NCBI GenBank assembly: GCA_020726405.1
Contig: DYSB01000009.1
Coordinates: 1-35,640 of the forward strand
Reading direction: 5' to 3'
DNA: 35,640 nt
Source: Acetofilamentum sp.
GTDB taxonomy: Bacteria; CAIWAD01
Shown here: one piece after another, positions 6,167-16,400 of the stretch
Layout: every line of letters starts with the position of its first letter
Numbering within the stretch: the stretch's first letter is position 1
Position numbers and translations under genes: made by a program
Notes under the pieces: model-generated
The model's input: only the letters and a program-made list of their open reading frames with translations
What the model was told of the DNA's origin: nothing
Databases searched by the model: none

Positions 6167-8650
6167 TCAGGGATGCGCCGGGCTGGGCGTCTCCGGCGGC
6201 GCGTTCTTCAGCCAGGTGTCACACCAGCTGCTCATTTCCCACAGAACATGGCCCACGCTCTCCCGGGCTCGATAGCCGTGTCCCTCCGCCGGCAGGCGCA
6301 CCAGCCGCACCCTGGCCCCCAGTCCCTTCAAGGCCTCGTAGAAGCGGTCGCTCTGCAACGGGAAAGTCCCCGAATTGGGGTCGTCCATCCCGTGCACCAG
6401 CAGCAGGGGCCGTGTGATCTTGTCGGCCGCCAGGAACGGTGACATGTGCAAATAGGTCTCCGCGGCCTGCCAAAGCGAGCGGTCCTCCCCCTGGAAGCCG
6501 AAGGGCGTCAGCGTGCGGTTGTAGGCGCCGCTGAAACAGAGCGCCGTGCGGAACAGCTCGGTGTGCGCCAGCAAATTGGCCGCCGTGAACGCACCGTAGG
6601 AATGCCCGCCGATGGCCAGCCGCGTGGTGTCCCCGACGCCCAGGCGCGCCACCTCCTCCACGGCGGCCCGCGCCCCCGCCACCAGCTGCTCCAGATAGCT
6701 GTCGTTGGGCTCGCGTCCCTCTTCACCCAGGATGGGCAGCGCGGGATCGGCCAGCACGGCGTAACCCTGGGTGAGCAGGAAGAGCACCGAGGTGCCCACG
6801 GGTCGGCTGAAGGTGAACTCGGAAGTGGTCACCCGGCCCGCCGCCTCGCGGTTGCGGAACTCGCGTGGATACACCCAGAAGACCATCGGAAGCGGCGGAT
6901 CCACGCCCCGCCGATAGCCCGGTGGCAGGTAGAGCGTGGCGGAGAGCTCCACGCCGTCGGCCCGCGTGTAGGTCAGTACGTCCTTGATCAGACCGGCCAG
7001 CATGGGAGCCGGATCGGTTGCCTGTGTCACGCGGCGCGCCCGGAAATCCGCCGTGCCCAACGGCCGCTGCCGCCCGGCCCGGGGCCGGTCCAGCAGCCAG
7101 CTGTTCTCGGGTTCATCCGGTGACTGGCGTGAGACAAGCAGGCGTTCGCCTGTGTCGTCCAGCACGGCCTCCACGCTTTCATACCAGGGATCGCGGCACT
7201 CCCACAGCCGCTCGCGGCGCCCATCGCGGATCCGCATGCGGTCCAGGAAGGGATGCACGCCGGCGGGTCCGGCGCCGCGGCCCGACCAGTAGAGCCAGCG
7301 CCCGTCCGGCGACCGGCGCAGCACGGAGCGCCCGTTGGCCGTGCGCCGGGTCTGCGGACGGCCCGGCTCGCTGAAAGCGTCGTCGCTGTCGCGCTGCAGC
7401 AGCAGGGTCTTGGCGCCGGTGGACGGATTTAGCTGCCAGATACGTTCGCGGCGGTCCTTGTACCACGACTCCCAGACCAGCGCCAGCTCGTCGTCACCCC
7501 AGACCAGCCCGCTGAAGCGGTCCTGGAAGCGCGCCAATTGGCGCGGCGCGCCGTCGAAGGGCTTGGCCAGCTGCCAGAGGACATCTCGCTCCGCGGCCGG
7601 GACGCCGGCGTCGCCGCCATCCAGGGCATCGGCCCAGCAGAGCGTGGCCGGCTGGTCCGCCCGCCAGTGGACGAAACGTGGCCCGGGACGCACGGAGCCG
7701 AAGCGGATGGAGACCTCGTCCGCCAGGGGCAAGTCGGCCACCTGGTGAAGTTCGTGGCCTTGGCGATCCAGCACCACCACGCGTTGGGGAAAATCCTCCA
7801 GGGGCAGGCTGCGCGACCAAGGCGGATGGGCCGTGGTCCAGAGGATGCAGGAGCCGTCCGGCGCGATGTTGAAGTCCAGCGCGAGCTGCGGCCCGGTCAG
7901 CAGTCGTTCCTGGCCGTCCAGTGTGACTTCCACCAGTTCGGCCGTGGCGTGGTACTCCAGCAGGCGTTCGTCGTGCTGGCTGCGGATCAGGAAGGGATAG
8001 GTTCGCGCCGCCGCCGCCCGACCCTGGTTCTCCAGGATCACCGGGCCCTCCGGCGGACCCTCGACCGGTGCCGCGCCGCGCCCGGGCGGCACGCGCAGGC
8101 AGAGCAAGCCGCGGCTGTCGGGCAGCCACTGCAGGGGCGTGGTCACCGCGGGATTGAGCAGCAGCGTGCCCAGCCGCGCGCTTTGCCCGCTGGCCACGTC
8201 CGTGTGCCAGAGCTCGGTCCCCGAGTCCGTGGCGCGGCACCAGGCCAACTGCCGGCTGTCCGGCGACCACTGCAAATCGTGCAGGCGCACGTTCTCGGGC
8301 AGAGACAGAACGCGCCGTTCATGGCTCTCCAGCGCCAGCAGGGTCAGCCCGGTCAGGTGGCCTTCGTCCAGCGGTCCGCCCGTGAGCGGATTCAGACGAA
8401 AACCGGCCGTCTCCACCGCGGGAATGGCCAATTCGGCCACGGGCGGCAGTCGGCGCCGGGTGCTTTCCACCGCCTGGCGACCATCCGGCGCCAGCGTGAG
8501 CCCCGCGGGCTGCGGCGCATCCAGGATGGCGGGAATGGGATCCGGCGGCTGGCGGTAGACTGCGGCGTCCTGGGCGTATGACACGGTAATTCCCAGCAGG
8601 CCCAGCAGCAGCAGGCCCGCGCTGATTGAGGGATGTGAAGCGTGATTCAT
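6167..8650 (-). CDS. secreted S9D glutamyl endopeptidase-like peptidase
   Basis: An 827-residue serine peptidase of the prolyl oligopeptidase clan. A signal peptide (about 1-26, ending SYAQ) is followed by a beta-propeller region (about 60-540) and an alpha/beta hydrolase domain (about 570-827). The nucleophile is in GGHSYGAFTAANLL, the acid in HGMDDPNSGTFPLQSDRFYEALK and the His in LPAEGHGYRARES. These motifs match subfamily S9D, which includes chloroplast glutamyl endopeptidase (cleaves after Glu), better than DPP IV or acylaminoacyl peptidase. There is no ribosome binding site; TATATT ends 6 nt before the ATG, which would suit a leaderless mRNA. MutY lies 90 nt upstream on the same strand. 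Confidence 0.9.
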   Translation of the reverse strand: MNHASHPSISAGLLLLGLLGITVSYAQDAAVYRQPPDPIPAILDAPQPAGLTLAPDGRQAVESTRRRLPPVAELAIPAVETAGFRLNPLTGGPLDEGHLTGLTLLALESHERRVLSLPENVRLHDLQWSPDSRQLAWCRATDSGTELWHTDVASGQSARLGTLLLNPAVTTPLQWLPDSRGLLCLRVPPGRGAAPVEGPPEGPVILENQGRAAAARTYPFLIRSQHDERLLEYHATAELVEVTLDGQERLLTGPQLALDFNIAPDGSCILWTTAHPPWSRSLPLEDFPQRVVVLDRQGHELHQVADLPLADEVSIRFGSVRPGPRFVHWRADQPATLCWADALDGGDAGVPAAERDVLWQLAKPFDGAPRQLARFQDRFSGLVWGDDELALVWESWYKDRRERIWQLNPSTGAKTLLLQRDSDDAFSEPGRPQTRRTANGRSVLRRSPDGRWLYWSGRGAGPAGVHPFLDRMRIRDGRRERLWECRDPWYESVEAVLDDTGERLLVSRQSPDEPENSWLLDRPRAGRQRPLGTADFRARRVTQATDPAPMLAGLIKDVLTYTRADGVELSATLYLPPGYRRGVDPPLPMVFWVYPREFRNREAAGRVTTSEFTFSRPVGTSVLFLLTQGYAVLADPALPILGEEGREPNDSYLEQLVAGARAAVEEVARLGVGDTTRLAIGGHSYGAFTAANLLAHTELFRTALCFSGAYNRTLTPFGFQGEDRSLWQAAETYLHMSPFLAADKITRPLLLVHGMDDPNSGTFPLQSDRFYEALKGLGARVRLVRLPAEGHGYRARESVGHVLWEMSSWCDTWLKNAPPETPSPAHP

Positions 8651-8740
8651 GGCTGCAATATAGCCAGCCGCCCGCGGGGGATTCGGCGCTTCATTGGCCC
8701 CATTGCCCCAGCAGAAGCGCAGCGCAGCGGTTTCTCGTCT

Positions 8741-9826
8741 TCATGTGACCTCCCAACAGGGTTCGTCCAGAATGCGCCGATCCCGGGCGGAGAAGCCCAG
8801 CCGCACGCAGTCCGCCGCTTCCAGCCAGACGCTGCCGGCGGGGGCCTCGGCCTGGCCCGGCAGCTCCAATCGCCGGGCCAGCACCTGGGCCTGGAAGTGG
8901 CTGTAGACGTGTCGGAAGTGCAACGTTCCTGTCTCACGCGCGCTGGGGTTACCTACCAACGCGGCGCGCAGCTCCGCCTCCAGCGCCGACCAAGCCTCGT
9001 CCAGCCCGGCCGGATCCACGGGCCGCTCGGCGCCGGGCAGCTCCCAGAGGCCGCGCAGCATGCCCTCGTCCCCGCGGCGGCGCGCCAGCACCCGACCCGC
9101 GGTGTCCCGCACGAGCAGCACCAGGACGGCCCGGACGGGCACGCGGGGCCGCTCCGCGCGGCGGGGCAACTCTTCCTGCCGGCCCTGGGCGCGGGCCAGG
9201 CACTCCGTGGCCAGCGGACACTCCGCGCAACGCGGGCGCCGGGGCAGACAGACCCGGGCCCCCAGCTCCATCAGCGCCTCGTTCCAGTCGCCGGGCGCCG
9301 CGAATTCCAACAACTCGTCGGCCAGCACCTGCAGCCGGCTTCGCACAGCTGGGCGGGCGGGCGGATCCTCCAGCGCGAACAAGCGGCAGAGTACGCGGAT
9401 CACGTTTCCGTCCAGTGCGGCCAGCGGCAGCCCGAAGGCCAGGCTACCCACCGCCGCCGTGGTGTAGGGCCCGAAACCGGGCAACCCGCGCAGCGCTGCC
9501 GGGTCGGCCGGAAACTCGCCGCCATAACGGGTCTGAACCTCGCGGGCACAGGCCATCAGGTTGCGAGCCCGCGAGTAGTAGCCCAGCCCGGCCCAGCGCG
9601 CCATCACCTCGTCCTCGGGCGCGGCGGCCAGTTGGCCCAACTCCGGAAAGGCCGCCAGAAAGGCCGTGTAGTAGGGCAGGACGGTCCCCACCCGGGTTTG
9701 CTGCAGCATGATCTCGCTGATCCAGACCCGGTAGGGCGTGCGCTCGCGCCGCCAGGGCAGATCCCGCGCCACGGCCCGGAACCACTCCAGCAGAGCTTGT
9801 CGGACAGGGATAGAAAGTTCTTCCAT
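8741..9826 (-). CDS. mutY: A/G-specific adenine glycosylase
   Basis: Removes adenine opposite 8-oxoguanine in base excision repair. The 361-residue protein has the HhH-GPD domain with the catalytic Glu in SEIMLQQTRV, the hairpin LPGFGPYTTAAV and the catalytic Asp in LDGNVIRVL. The iron-sulfur cluster Cys are in CLPRRPRCAECPLATEC. From about 230 a C-terminal MutT-like domain recognises 8-oxoG (RGLWELPG, FRHVYSHF). Length and motifs are normal. It is the middle of a minus-strand run but is separated by the terminator at 9844-9867 from the outer-membrane genes before it. Confidence 0.95.
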   Translation of the reverse strand: MEELSIPVRQALLEWFRAVARDLPWRRERTPYRVWISEIMLQQTRVGTVLPYYTAFLAAFPELGQLAAAPEDEVMARWAGLGYYSRARNLMACAREVQTRYGGEFPADPAALRGLPGFGPYTTAAVGSLAFGLPLAALDGNVIRVLCRLFALEDPPARPAVRSRLQVLADELLEFAAPGDWNEALMELGARVCLPRRPRCAECPLATECLARAQGRQEELPRRAERPRVPVRAVLVLLVRDTAGRVLARRRGDEGMLRGLWELPGAERPVDPAGLDEAWSALEAELRAALVGNPSARETGTLHFRHVYSHFQAQVLARRLELPGQAEAPAGSVWLEAADCVRLGFSARDRRILDEPCWEVT

Positions 9827-9843
9827 CCTAACTTCGCAGCCCG

Positions 9844-9867
9844 AAAAAGGGCCCCGCGAAGGGGCCC
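9844..9867 (-). terminator. intrinsic terminator after the outer-membrane gene train
   Basis: On the minus strand GGGCCCC, loop TTCGC, GGGGCCC is followed by TTTTT. It begins 8 nt after the stop of the barrel protein at 9875-11056 and closes the long operon that starts near 20134. Confidence 0.88.
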
Positions 9868-9874
9868 GGATGAA

Positions 9875-11056
9875 TCAATTGCCCTTGTCGTCTTTGAGCT
9901 TGTCCTTCAGGCGCTCCAGCTCTTTCTCGGCCTGCCGGCGCTCGGCGCGGATCTTCTCCAGCTCCAGGTCGAGGAACTCGGCACTCTGGTCCTCGGCGCC
10001 CAGCCAGTCGATCATCTCGCGCTCGGTGACGCCGATCTTCTCCCGCATCTCCCAGTCCCGCTCGCTCTGGGGCCGCACCGTGGCGAATGTTTCCACGCGG
10101 CGGAAAGCCGTGGACGGTTGGAAGCTCAGGCGGGCCGCCAGACGCCAAGCTGGGTAGAACTCGGGGTAGTCGGAGTTCAGACGCTCGAGGTTGCGGTGCA
10201 CGCCCACCGGGCGGGGATCCTCGTCGGTGAAATAGACCTTGGGGCCGTTCTCCATCAGGCGGACATCCACACCCACGCTGGCCGAGAGGCCGCGGAAGAA
10301 GCGATAATTGATGCCCGGCTGCAACCAGATGGCATCGGCCTGGGTGAAGGCCCACTCCGGCAGGTCGCTCAGGAAGATGTTGCCGTAGAGCTCCGTGAAG
10401 AAGTCCCAGCGCAGGGTGGGGCGGCGATAGCCCAGCGAGAACTCCAAATCGTGGGTCACGCCGGAGAAGATGTTCAGCGCGTCCTGGCCGCTGTCGTTGT
10501 GGTTCAGGTAGCCCAGGTTGAAATGGGCGCTGGGCCCTTCGCCCGGGTAGAGCGGATTCTGGTACCAGCCCAGCCCGAAGGCCATACTGATCTCGTTGGC
10601 CGCGGCGTTGTAGGGCTCCAGGTACACGTTGGACACCTTGGAGGAGTTCAGCCGGAAGCCCAGCTGGGTGCCCCACTCGATGGGCGTCTGGAGCAGGCGC
10701 CCCTGGAAGCGGCCCAGGCGAAAGCGCATGTAGACATCATCGGGGGCATTGTAGGTGACGTTGTCCTGACTGCTGAAATTGAGGTCCTGGTAGAGCATGG
10801 GGACGATCTCCAGCTCCAGGTGCTTCCCGAAGCCGAAGTTGATCGCCAGGGCCTGGGACACGTTGCTGACGCTGCCCTCGGGCACGGCGTCCGCCCATAG
10901 CCGCGTGTGCCACTGAACGGTCATCTGGCCGGGCTCCAGGCTCTGGGTGGTCCAGGTGTGGAACAGCGAGTTGCCGCCCATGAATTGGGTGGCCGCCATC
11001 GCCGCGCCGTGCAGCAACAGGGTCGCGCCCGTCACAAGAATGCGCAGACCTTTCAT
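9875..11056 (-). CDS. outer-membrane beta-barrel protein with C-terminal coiled coil
   Basis: A 393-residue protein with a signal peptide (MKGLRILVTG to AMAA). The central part alternates hydrophobic and polar residues in strand-like units (FHTWTTQSLEPGQMTVQWHTRLWADAV, INFGFGKHLELEIVPMLY, WRLAARLSF), typical of a transporter-like barrel. The last 55 or so residues are highly charged and helical, FLDLELEKIRAERRQAEKEL then RLKDKLKDD, predicted coiled coil, probably periplasmic. I recognise no named family. The ATG at 11056 has GGAGGGAG upstream and is preferred over an earlier in-frame codon at 11128. Last gene of the run that includes the PorU/PorV-like genes. Confidence 0.75.
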   Translation of the reverse strand: MKGLRILVTGATLLLHGAAMAATQFMGGNSLFHTWTTQSLEPGQMTVQWHTRLWADAVPEGSVSNVSQALAINFGFGKHLELEIVPMLYQDLNFSSQDNVTYNAPDDVYMRFRLGRFQGRLLQTPIEWGTQLGFRLNSSKVSNVYLEPYNAAANEISMAFGLGWYQNPLYPGEGPSAHFNLGYLNHNDSGQDALNIFSGVTHDLEFSLGYRRPTLRWDFFTELYGNIFLSDLPEWAFTQADAIWLQPGINYRFFRGLSASVGVDVRLMENGPKVYFTDEDPRPVGVHRNLERLNSDYPEFYPAWRLAARLSFQPSTAFRRVETFATVRPQSERDWEMREKIGVTEREMIDWLGAEDQSAEFLDLELEKIRAERRQAEKELERLKDKLKDDKGN

Positions 11057-11096
11057 CGACTCCCTCCACCTCTCCGCGTCGCTTGCTGGTGCCCGA

Positions 11097-11606
11097 TCAA
11101 TCCAACCGCTGCATGAGAACCACGGCATTCAACAGGATGCCCACCTTGGCCACTACATCCACCGCGTTGGCGATCCAATTGTAGGCGCTGCCCGAGACAA
11201 CAACTGTATCACCCGGTTTGAGTTCCGGAATCAGGCTGATGTCGCCCGTGTTCAAATAACGGCGGACGTCGATCTCCAGGATTTCCTCCCGTTGATTGAC
11301 GAGCCGCACGATGCGCACGTTGTCCAGGCGCGAATAACTGCCGGGTCCGCCCGCGGCGGACAGCAGGGTCAGCAGGTTCGTGCCGCTGGGGACGTTGTAC
11401 TGCCCCGGCTTGTTCACCTTTCCCCAGACGTTCACCGTGATGTAGATGGCGTTCTTGTCGCCCAGAAAATACTGTGCCGCGCGTCCGCCCTCAGCTCCCG
11501 CGTCATCCGCCCGCAGGGCGTTGAGATCTTGGGCAATGGCATGAAGCGGCAGCAGCAGGGCGCTGAACAGAATCAGAATGCGGGCGAGTTTTCCAAGTCG
11601 GGTCAA
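11097..11606 (-). CDS. SLBB-domain exported protein
   Basis: A 169-residue protein with an N-terminal signal segment (about 1-25, ILILFSALLLPLHAIAQ). It has an SLBB ubiquitin-like fold at about 53-135: ITVNVWGKVNKPGQYNVPSG, TLLTLLSAAGGPG-like text, and ELKPGDTVVVSG. SLBB domains occur in polysaccharide export (Wza) proteins, but the Poly_export motif is absent, so it may be a periplasmic accessory protein. A final hydrophobic stretch (WIANAVDVVAKVGILLNAVVLM) could be a membrane helix. The only reasonable start is TTG at 11606, supported by AGGAGGGGGA. It sits 30 nt after the lipoprotein gene. Confidence 0.8.
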   Translation of the reverse strand: MTRLGKLARILILFSALLLPLHAIAQDLNALRADDAGAEGGRAAQYFLGDKNAIYITVNVWGKVNKPGQYNVPSGTNLLTLLSAAGGPGSYSRLDNVRIVRLVNQREEILEIDVRRYLNTGDISLIPELKPGDTVVVSGSAYNWIANAVDVVAKVGILLNAVVLMQRLD

Positions 11607-11636
11607 TCCCCCTCCTGCCGACTGGCATCTGGCTGG

Positions 11637-12473
11637 TCAAAAAGTAAAGGAAATCCAATAGGATTCCGAGCCGGACAAGGGACAATCATTCGGATTGGAT
11701 GGCACTTCCACCAACAGGGAATCCACCTGGGCCACCCGGTCGATCACCGTGTCGATGCGCAGGGAATAGCTCCCCGGCGCCAGGCCAAGTTCCGTCACCG
11801 GCCAGGCGGCGCTCATCTGGGGTTCCAGGTTGAACAGGACGTCCTCGCTCCAGACCAGGGTGCCGGCCGGATCCGCCACCAGCACGCGAAAGCCGCGGAA
11901 GCCCAGCGCGAAATAGTCCACGAACTCGTACTGCCAGGCCACATGCAGGGTGTCGTCCTGTACGGCCACCTGGCTCTCGAGGACCCGCGGGCTGGCCCAG
12001 AGCCGGTAGGTCACCGTGTCCGAAGGGGCGCTGGCGTTGCCGTCGCCATCAATGGCCCGCACATAGTACCAGAACCGCTCGCCCCAGAACGAGGTGGGCC
12101 GGACCACCGGATCCTGATCCACGAAATGGTAGTAGTCCGGCCGGCCCTCCAGGAAGCGCTCGGGATCCAGGGGCAGCTCCGCGAAGAGCGAATCCGGGTG
12201 CGGGGCGCGGTAGACCAGAAAGCCGTTCAGGTCCGCGGGTTCCTCGGCCATGTCCCATTCCAGCCGGATGCCGAAGCCCGCGCTGCCGTCGGCGTCCACG
12301 CCGGTTTCCGGCAACACGGCGCCGGTCTCCACGCAGTTGAGGTCCCGCATCCGCGGCGCGGGGGGCGCGGTGCGATCCTCGTCGCCGGAATCCTCCCCGC
12401 AGGCGAGGAAGACCAGCAACAGGCCGCCCAGCCCGGCGGCCAGACGGCTGCGGCGCAGCAGGTCAGAAGGCAT
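11637..12473 (-). CDS. lipoprotein with fibronectin III-like repeats
   Basis: A 278-residue predicted lipoprotein: Arg-rich start, hydrophobic core, and lipobox LACG with Cys25. Two beta-sandwich segments with fibronectin type III character follow (about 60-155 with FWYYVRAIDGDGNASAPSD, and 160-265 with LHVAWQYEF and APGSYSLRI). No enzyme motif is seen. ATG at 12473 overlaps the PorV-like gene's stop by 11 nt, so the pair is probably translationally coupled. It may be a surface or periplasmic partner of the secretion genes; that is inference from position only. Confidence 0.75.
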   Translation of the reverse strand: MPSDLLRRSRLAAGLGGLLLVFLACGEDSGDEDRTAPPAPRMRDLNCVETGAVLPETGVDADGSAGFGIRLEWDMAEEPADLNGFLVYRAPHPDSLFAELPLDPERFLEGRPDYYHFVDQDPVVRPTSFWGERFWYYVRAIDGDGNASAPSDTVTYRLWASPRVLESQVAVQDDTLHVAWQYEFVDYFALGFRGFRVLVADPAGTLVWSEDVLFNLEPQMSAAWPVTELGLAPGSYSLRIDTVIDRVAQVDSLLVEVPSNPNDCPLSGSESYWISFTF

Positions 12474-13497
12474 AGATGAAACTCATCCGGTGCAGCCGCC
12501 CCAGATCGTGATCCAGGCCGGCGTAATCCAGGTCCAGCGGACCCGCGTGGAAGCCCGCGCCATAGGTGAGGCGCCCGTCGCGGCCCTGATGGCCGGCCCG
12601 CAGGGCCAGCCCGCCGTAACGCAGCTCCAGCCCTGTCCGGGCCTGGGTGTCGTAGTGGTGGTCGTAATCGCGGGTCAGCGTCCAGGACAGGTCGCCCAGC
12701 CCGGCCCGCCAGGCCGCTCCCAGCACGTGGTAGTAGTGGATGGCGTCCTCGCCGCCGTCCCACTTCAGGCCCGTGTTGGTGAAGTTCTCCAGCCGCGCGC
12801 CCGCGGAGATCCGCCCCAAATTCTTCACGCCGGTCAAGTCCACCAGTTCAGCGTGGAGCTGCGCGCCGGCGTCCAGCCCGATGCCGCTGCCCGCGCTGGC
12901 GTCCAGCTCGCTGCGGATCAGCTTCAGATTGATGCCGAAGGGCACGCTGAGCGGGATGTCGTGATACAACCAGCCGAAGTGCAGTTTGGGCTCGTTGCGC
13001 TTGGCGAAGCTGAGCAGCAGTGCCTGGTCCACGCTCTGGAAATAGCCCAGCGGGCTGCCGCCGGCCTCCTCGATCAGGCGCCGGCGCTCCTCGAAGGTGT
13101 AGTCCGCGTCGTCATAGCCGGGAAAGCGCGGAATGTCGTCCACCTGGAAGCGCACATAGTTGAGCGCCAGGTTGCCGCCGCCGATGGGCCAGACCAGTCC
13201 GGCCTGGGCGTGCACGCCCAGGGGATCGGAAAAGCTGCCGAATTGGCTGGCCGCCATGCCCGACACGCTGCGGCGGTCCACCAGGGCCAGCCCGGCGGGA
13301 TTCCAGAAGCAGGAGAAGGCGTCGTCGCTGGCGGCCACCAGGGCCTGCCCCATGGCCAGGCCGCGCGCGCCGCCACCCAGGGACAGGAACTCGCCGGCGT
13401 AGCGGCCGGCCCGCGCCGCGGGCGCCAGCAGGGCCACGGCCAGCCCGAGGGTCGCCGCGCCGCGGCGGCTGATGATGCGGGATCGCGTCGTGCTCAT
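12463..13497 (-). CDS. PorV/PorQ-like outer-membrane protein (UPF0164-type)
   Basis: A 344-residue barrel. After a signal peptide ending ARAGRYAG comes FLSLGGGARGLAMGQALVAASDDAFSCFWNPAGLA; the GGGARxxAMGxAxVA...WNPAGLA pattern is the hallmark of the PorV/PorQ/UPF0164 family. The remainder has strand-like repeats and ends with an aromatic residue (FIYAF), as barrel proteins do. In type IX secretion PorV shuttles cargo from the translocon to the PorU sortase. Here the ATG overlaps the stop of the PorU-like gene (ATGA), giving the porU-porV order of Bacteroidota. Confidence 0.85.
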   Translation of the reverse strand: MSTTRSRIISRRGAATLGLAVALLAPAARAGRYAGEFLSLGGGARGLAMGQALVAASDDAFSCFWNPAGLALVDRRSVSGMAASQFGSFSDPLGVHAQAGLVWPIGGGNLALNYVRFQVDDIPRFPGYDDADYTFEERRRLIEEAGGSPLGYFQSVDQALLLSFAKRNEPKLHFGWLYHDIPLSVPFGINLKLIRSELDASAGSGIGLDAGAQLHAELVDLTGVKNLGRISAGARLENFTNTGLKWDGGEDAIHYYHVLGAAWRAGLGDLSWTLTRDYDHHYDTQARTGLELRYGGLALRAGHQGRDGRLTYGAGFHAGPLDLDYAGLDHDLGRLHRMSFIYAF

Positions 13498-16400
13498 TTC
13501 TGCCTCGCCACCTTGCCCGTGTGCTCCACGCGACCCTCCGGCCCTTCCGCCGTCAGCCGGTAGAAGTACACGCCGTTGGCCACCACGTCGCCCACGCGGT
13601 CCCGGCCGTCCCACAGCGTCTCCACGTAGTTGATCAGCGGGCCGGAGATATCCAGCCGGCGAATGAGCCGGCCGGCCACGGTGTAGATCTCGATCTTCGC
13701 GCCGTTGGCCACGCCGCTCAGGCTGAAGACGAAGCGGGTCTCGCGCTGGAAAGGGTTGGGATAGGTGCCCATGTATTGCAGCGCCAAGCGCTCGCCCACC
13801 ATGAACTCCGACTCGTGCAGCGTGCCGTTGCCCGCCGCGTCCTGGACGAAGAGTCGCAGGGCCAGCGGTTCGCCGCGCGGCGCCGAGCCGTCCAGCGCGT
13901 AGCGCACGGAGAGCCGGCCGCCAGCGGGATCCGGCAAGAGGGATAACTCCTCCGCGGCGACGCTGTCGCCGTCCATGGTCAGCTGGATGTTCTCCGGGCG
14001 CGCGTCCAGCCCGCCGGGATCGGTCAGGGTCCAGCTGAAGGCCGCCCGGGGCGGCACGAAACCGCCGCGGTCGAAGACCTGGCCGTCCACTTCCAGGTGG
14101 ACCACCGGGGAGCCGGAATCCGCCAAGCGCCCCAGCGCGAATCCCTCCGCGGAACCCAGCGTGAACGTCGCGCGCAGCGTGTCACCGCGCTCCAGCTGAG
14201 CCTGGCCGTCCAAGCGGGCCAACAGCTGTTTCGTCAACCCATCAAATTCCAGCAGTTCCGTGTCCAGTCGGCGCAGGCTGTCCAGGGAGGTCAGCTCCAG
14301 CTCTCCCTGGATCGGTCCTCCGGGCAGGCCGTCTCGCCATTCCAACTGCCAGGGACCCGCGTCCAGCCGCCGGCCCGTCTGCTCCACCAGCAGGCTGTCA
14401 ACAGGCAACTCGCGCACGGTCAGAGTCCGCCCCGTCTCATCGTGGCGGACCCGCAGGCCGCCGCCGGCAACGACCTCTGTCCAGACATCGGCCGGCACGG
14501 TTACGCGTGTCAGCGTGAAGTCCAGCGCCGCAGGCTGCGGGCCGCCCTGCGTCGGATCCCAGTCGGCCTCCACGCGGAAGGCCTCGTGCATGGTCCCCGC
14601 CGGCAGGGGCATGGATACCCGCCGGCTACCGCCCCTAGGTACGGGCGGGATCCGACCCGCCGCGCGGCTACCGTCGAGCAGGCGCACCAGCCGGCACGTC
14701 AGCGTGTCCGAATCACTCTCGCCGTCGTTGCCCACCACCACTTCCGGCCGGCCCTCGGTGTCCGTGCCGGGCAGCAGGGACCAGCTGATGAGCGGCCGGG
14801 CGTCCTCCACCCAGTACCAGGAGGTGGTGGTGCTGTCCGGGCCGTCCGCGGCGTAGAGGGCGAAGCGCAGGCCCACCAGCGTACTATCGGCGAAGGGACC
14901 GGCCGTGCCCGCGCTCTGCCAGCGCTGGGGATCGCCGGCCAGGGAAGTCAGGCTCAGGCGCAGCTGCGCGGCGGCCTCTTCCGGCTGTTGGATGCTGAGC
15001 AGCGCGGCCACGCTGTCCACCGGCTGCGCCGAGGCCACCAGCACTTCCGCGCGGAGCGGCAGACCGGGCCGCGGCGGATCCGGCAGCAGCCGTGCCTGCC
15101 AGACCAGCGAGCCGGACAGACTGTCCGCCGGGTGGAACCAACTCACGCCCGAGTGGCCCCCACCGTCGGCACCGGGCATCCAGACCCGCAGGGAGCCCGT
15201 GGCCCCGCCGCCGGACAGGCTGGCTGGCAGCGGCACCGCGGCCGTCCAGGCTCCGTCGGTCCCGGCACTCACCGGCACGCGGATCACGTCCGTCACAAAG
15301 TTGGGGCCAGACTGGGCCGCCCGCTCGGCGCTGGAATAGACTTCCACCAGCCCCTGGCCGCCGGGCGCCGCGCCAACGCCGGAGAGCTGCAGCACGCCGC
15401 CAGTTTCGATCACCGGATTGGCCAGCGCGGGCTGGCTCTCGCCGGGGAGCGCCAGCCGCTGCCAGGGCAGGCCGAGGATTGTGTTCATCACGTTGACCGC
15501 GTGCACGTACTTCTCTTCCAGGCTGCCTTCATGGCCCGGCACGCGCCGCAGCCAGAGCCGCTGCTTGGCCTCGCGCAGGGCCTGGCCCACGGCAAGTTCC
15601 GGGTTGCCCAGCAGCAGGGCCCAGAAATCCGTCACCAATTCCATCCCTGTGTCACGGAAGCCCAGTCCCGTGGAGCCCAGCACGCCGATGGCGCCCACAT
15701 CCGGGGTGTTGAGCAGCGCGCGTCCCAATGAACCCTGGTAGTCCAGGCTGGCGATGAAGCAGGTGGCGTTGGTGAAGAAGGCCAGCCGCTCGGCGTTGTC
15801 CAGCAGGGCCACGTCCTCGCTGCGGAAGAGCTGGTTGTCCTCCCAGACCGCACCGCCCCCGTGTCCGGCGTAATTCACCAGCAACTGGCCCTCGTTGACC
15901 AGGGCCAGCAGCTCGGGCCGCGAGCCGATGTAGGCCCCACCCTGCTCCCCGGCCAGGATGCGCCGAATGAAAAAGCGGTCCGGCACCTGCAGGCGGATCA
16001 GGTCCTCCGTCTGCTGCATGAAAATGCCCTCGTCCTGGGCGCGGGCGCCCGCGGCCAGCAGCAGGCTGTTGTTCCAGGCGCCCGGCGCGGCCGTGCGATA
16101 GGCCGCCTCCTTGGCCACCAGATTGGCCAGATCTTCCGGCGTGGCGGCCGGCCAGCGGCTGACCACCACGGGCAGCTGGGCGCCGTTCTCCTCGCGGGCG
16201 AACCAGTCGTCGCTGGAGGCCGCGCCCCACTTGTAGACCTGTTCGTACATCAGCGGCAGCACGGGCTCCAGGCCGGGCGTCGTCAGGCGCGCGGCGGGGG
16301 CTCCGTCGCCCACCAGCAGCACCCAGTCGGGCGGCGTGCTCCAGGTGCGCCAAGCGCGCAGGATCAGGTCCCGCAGGCCGTGGGGCCGCACCTTGCCATG

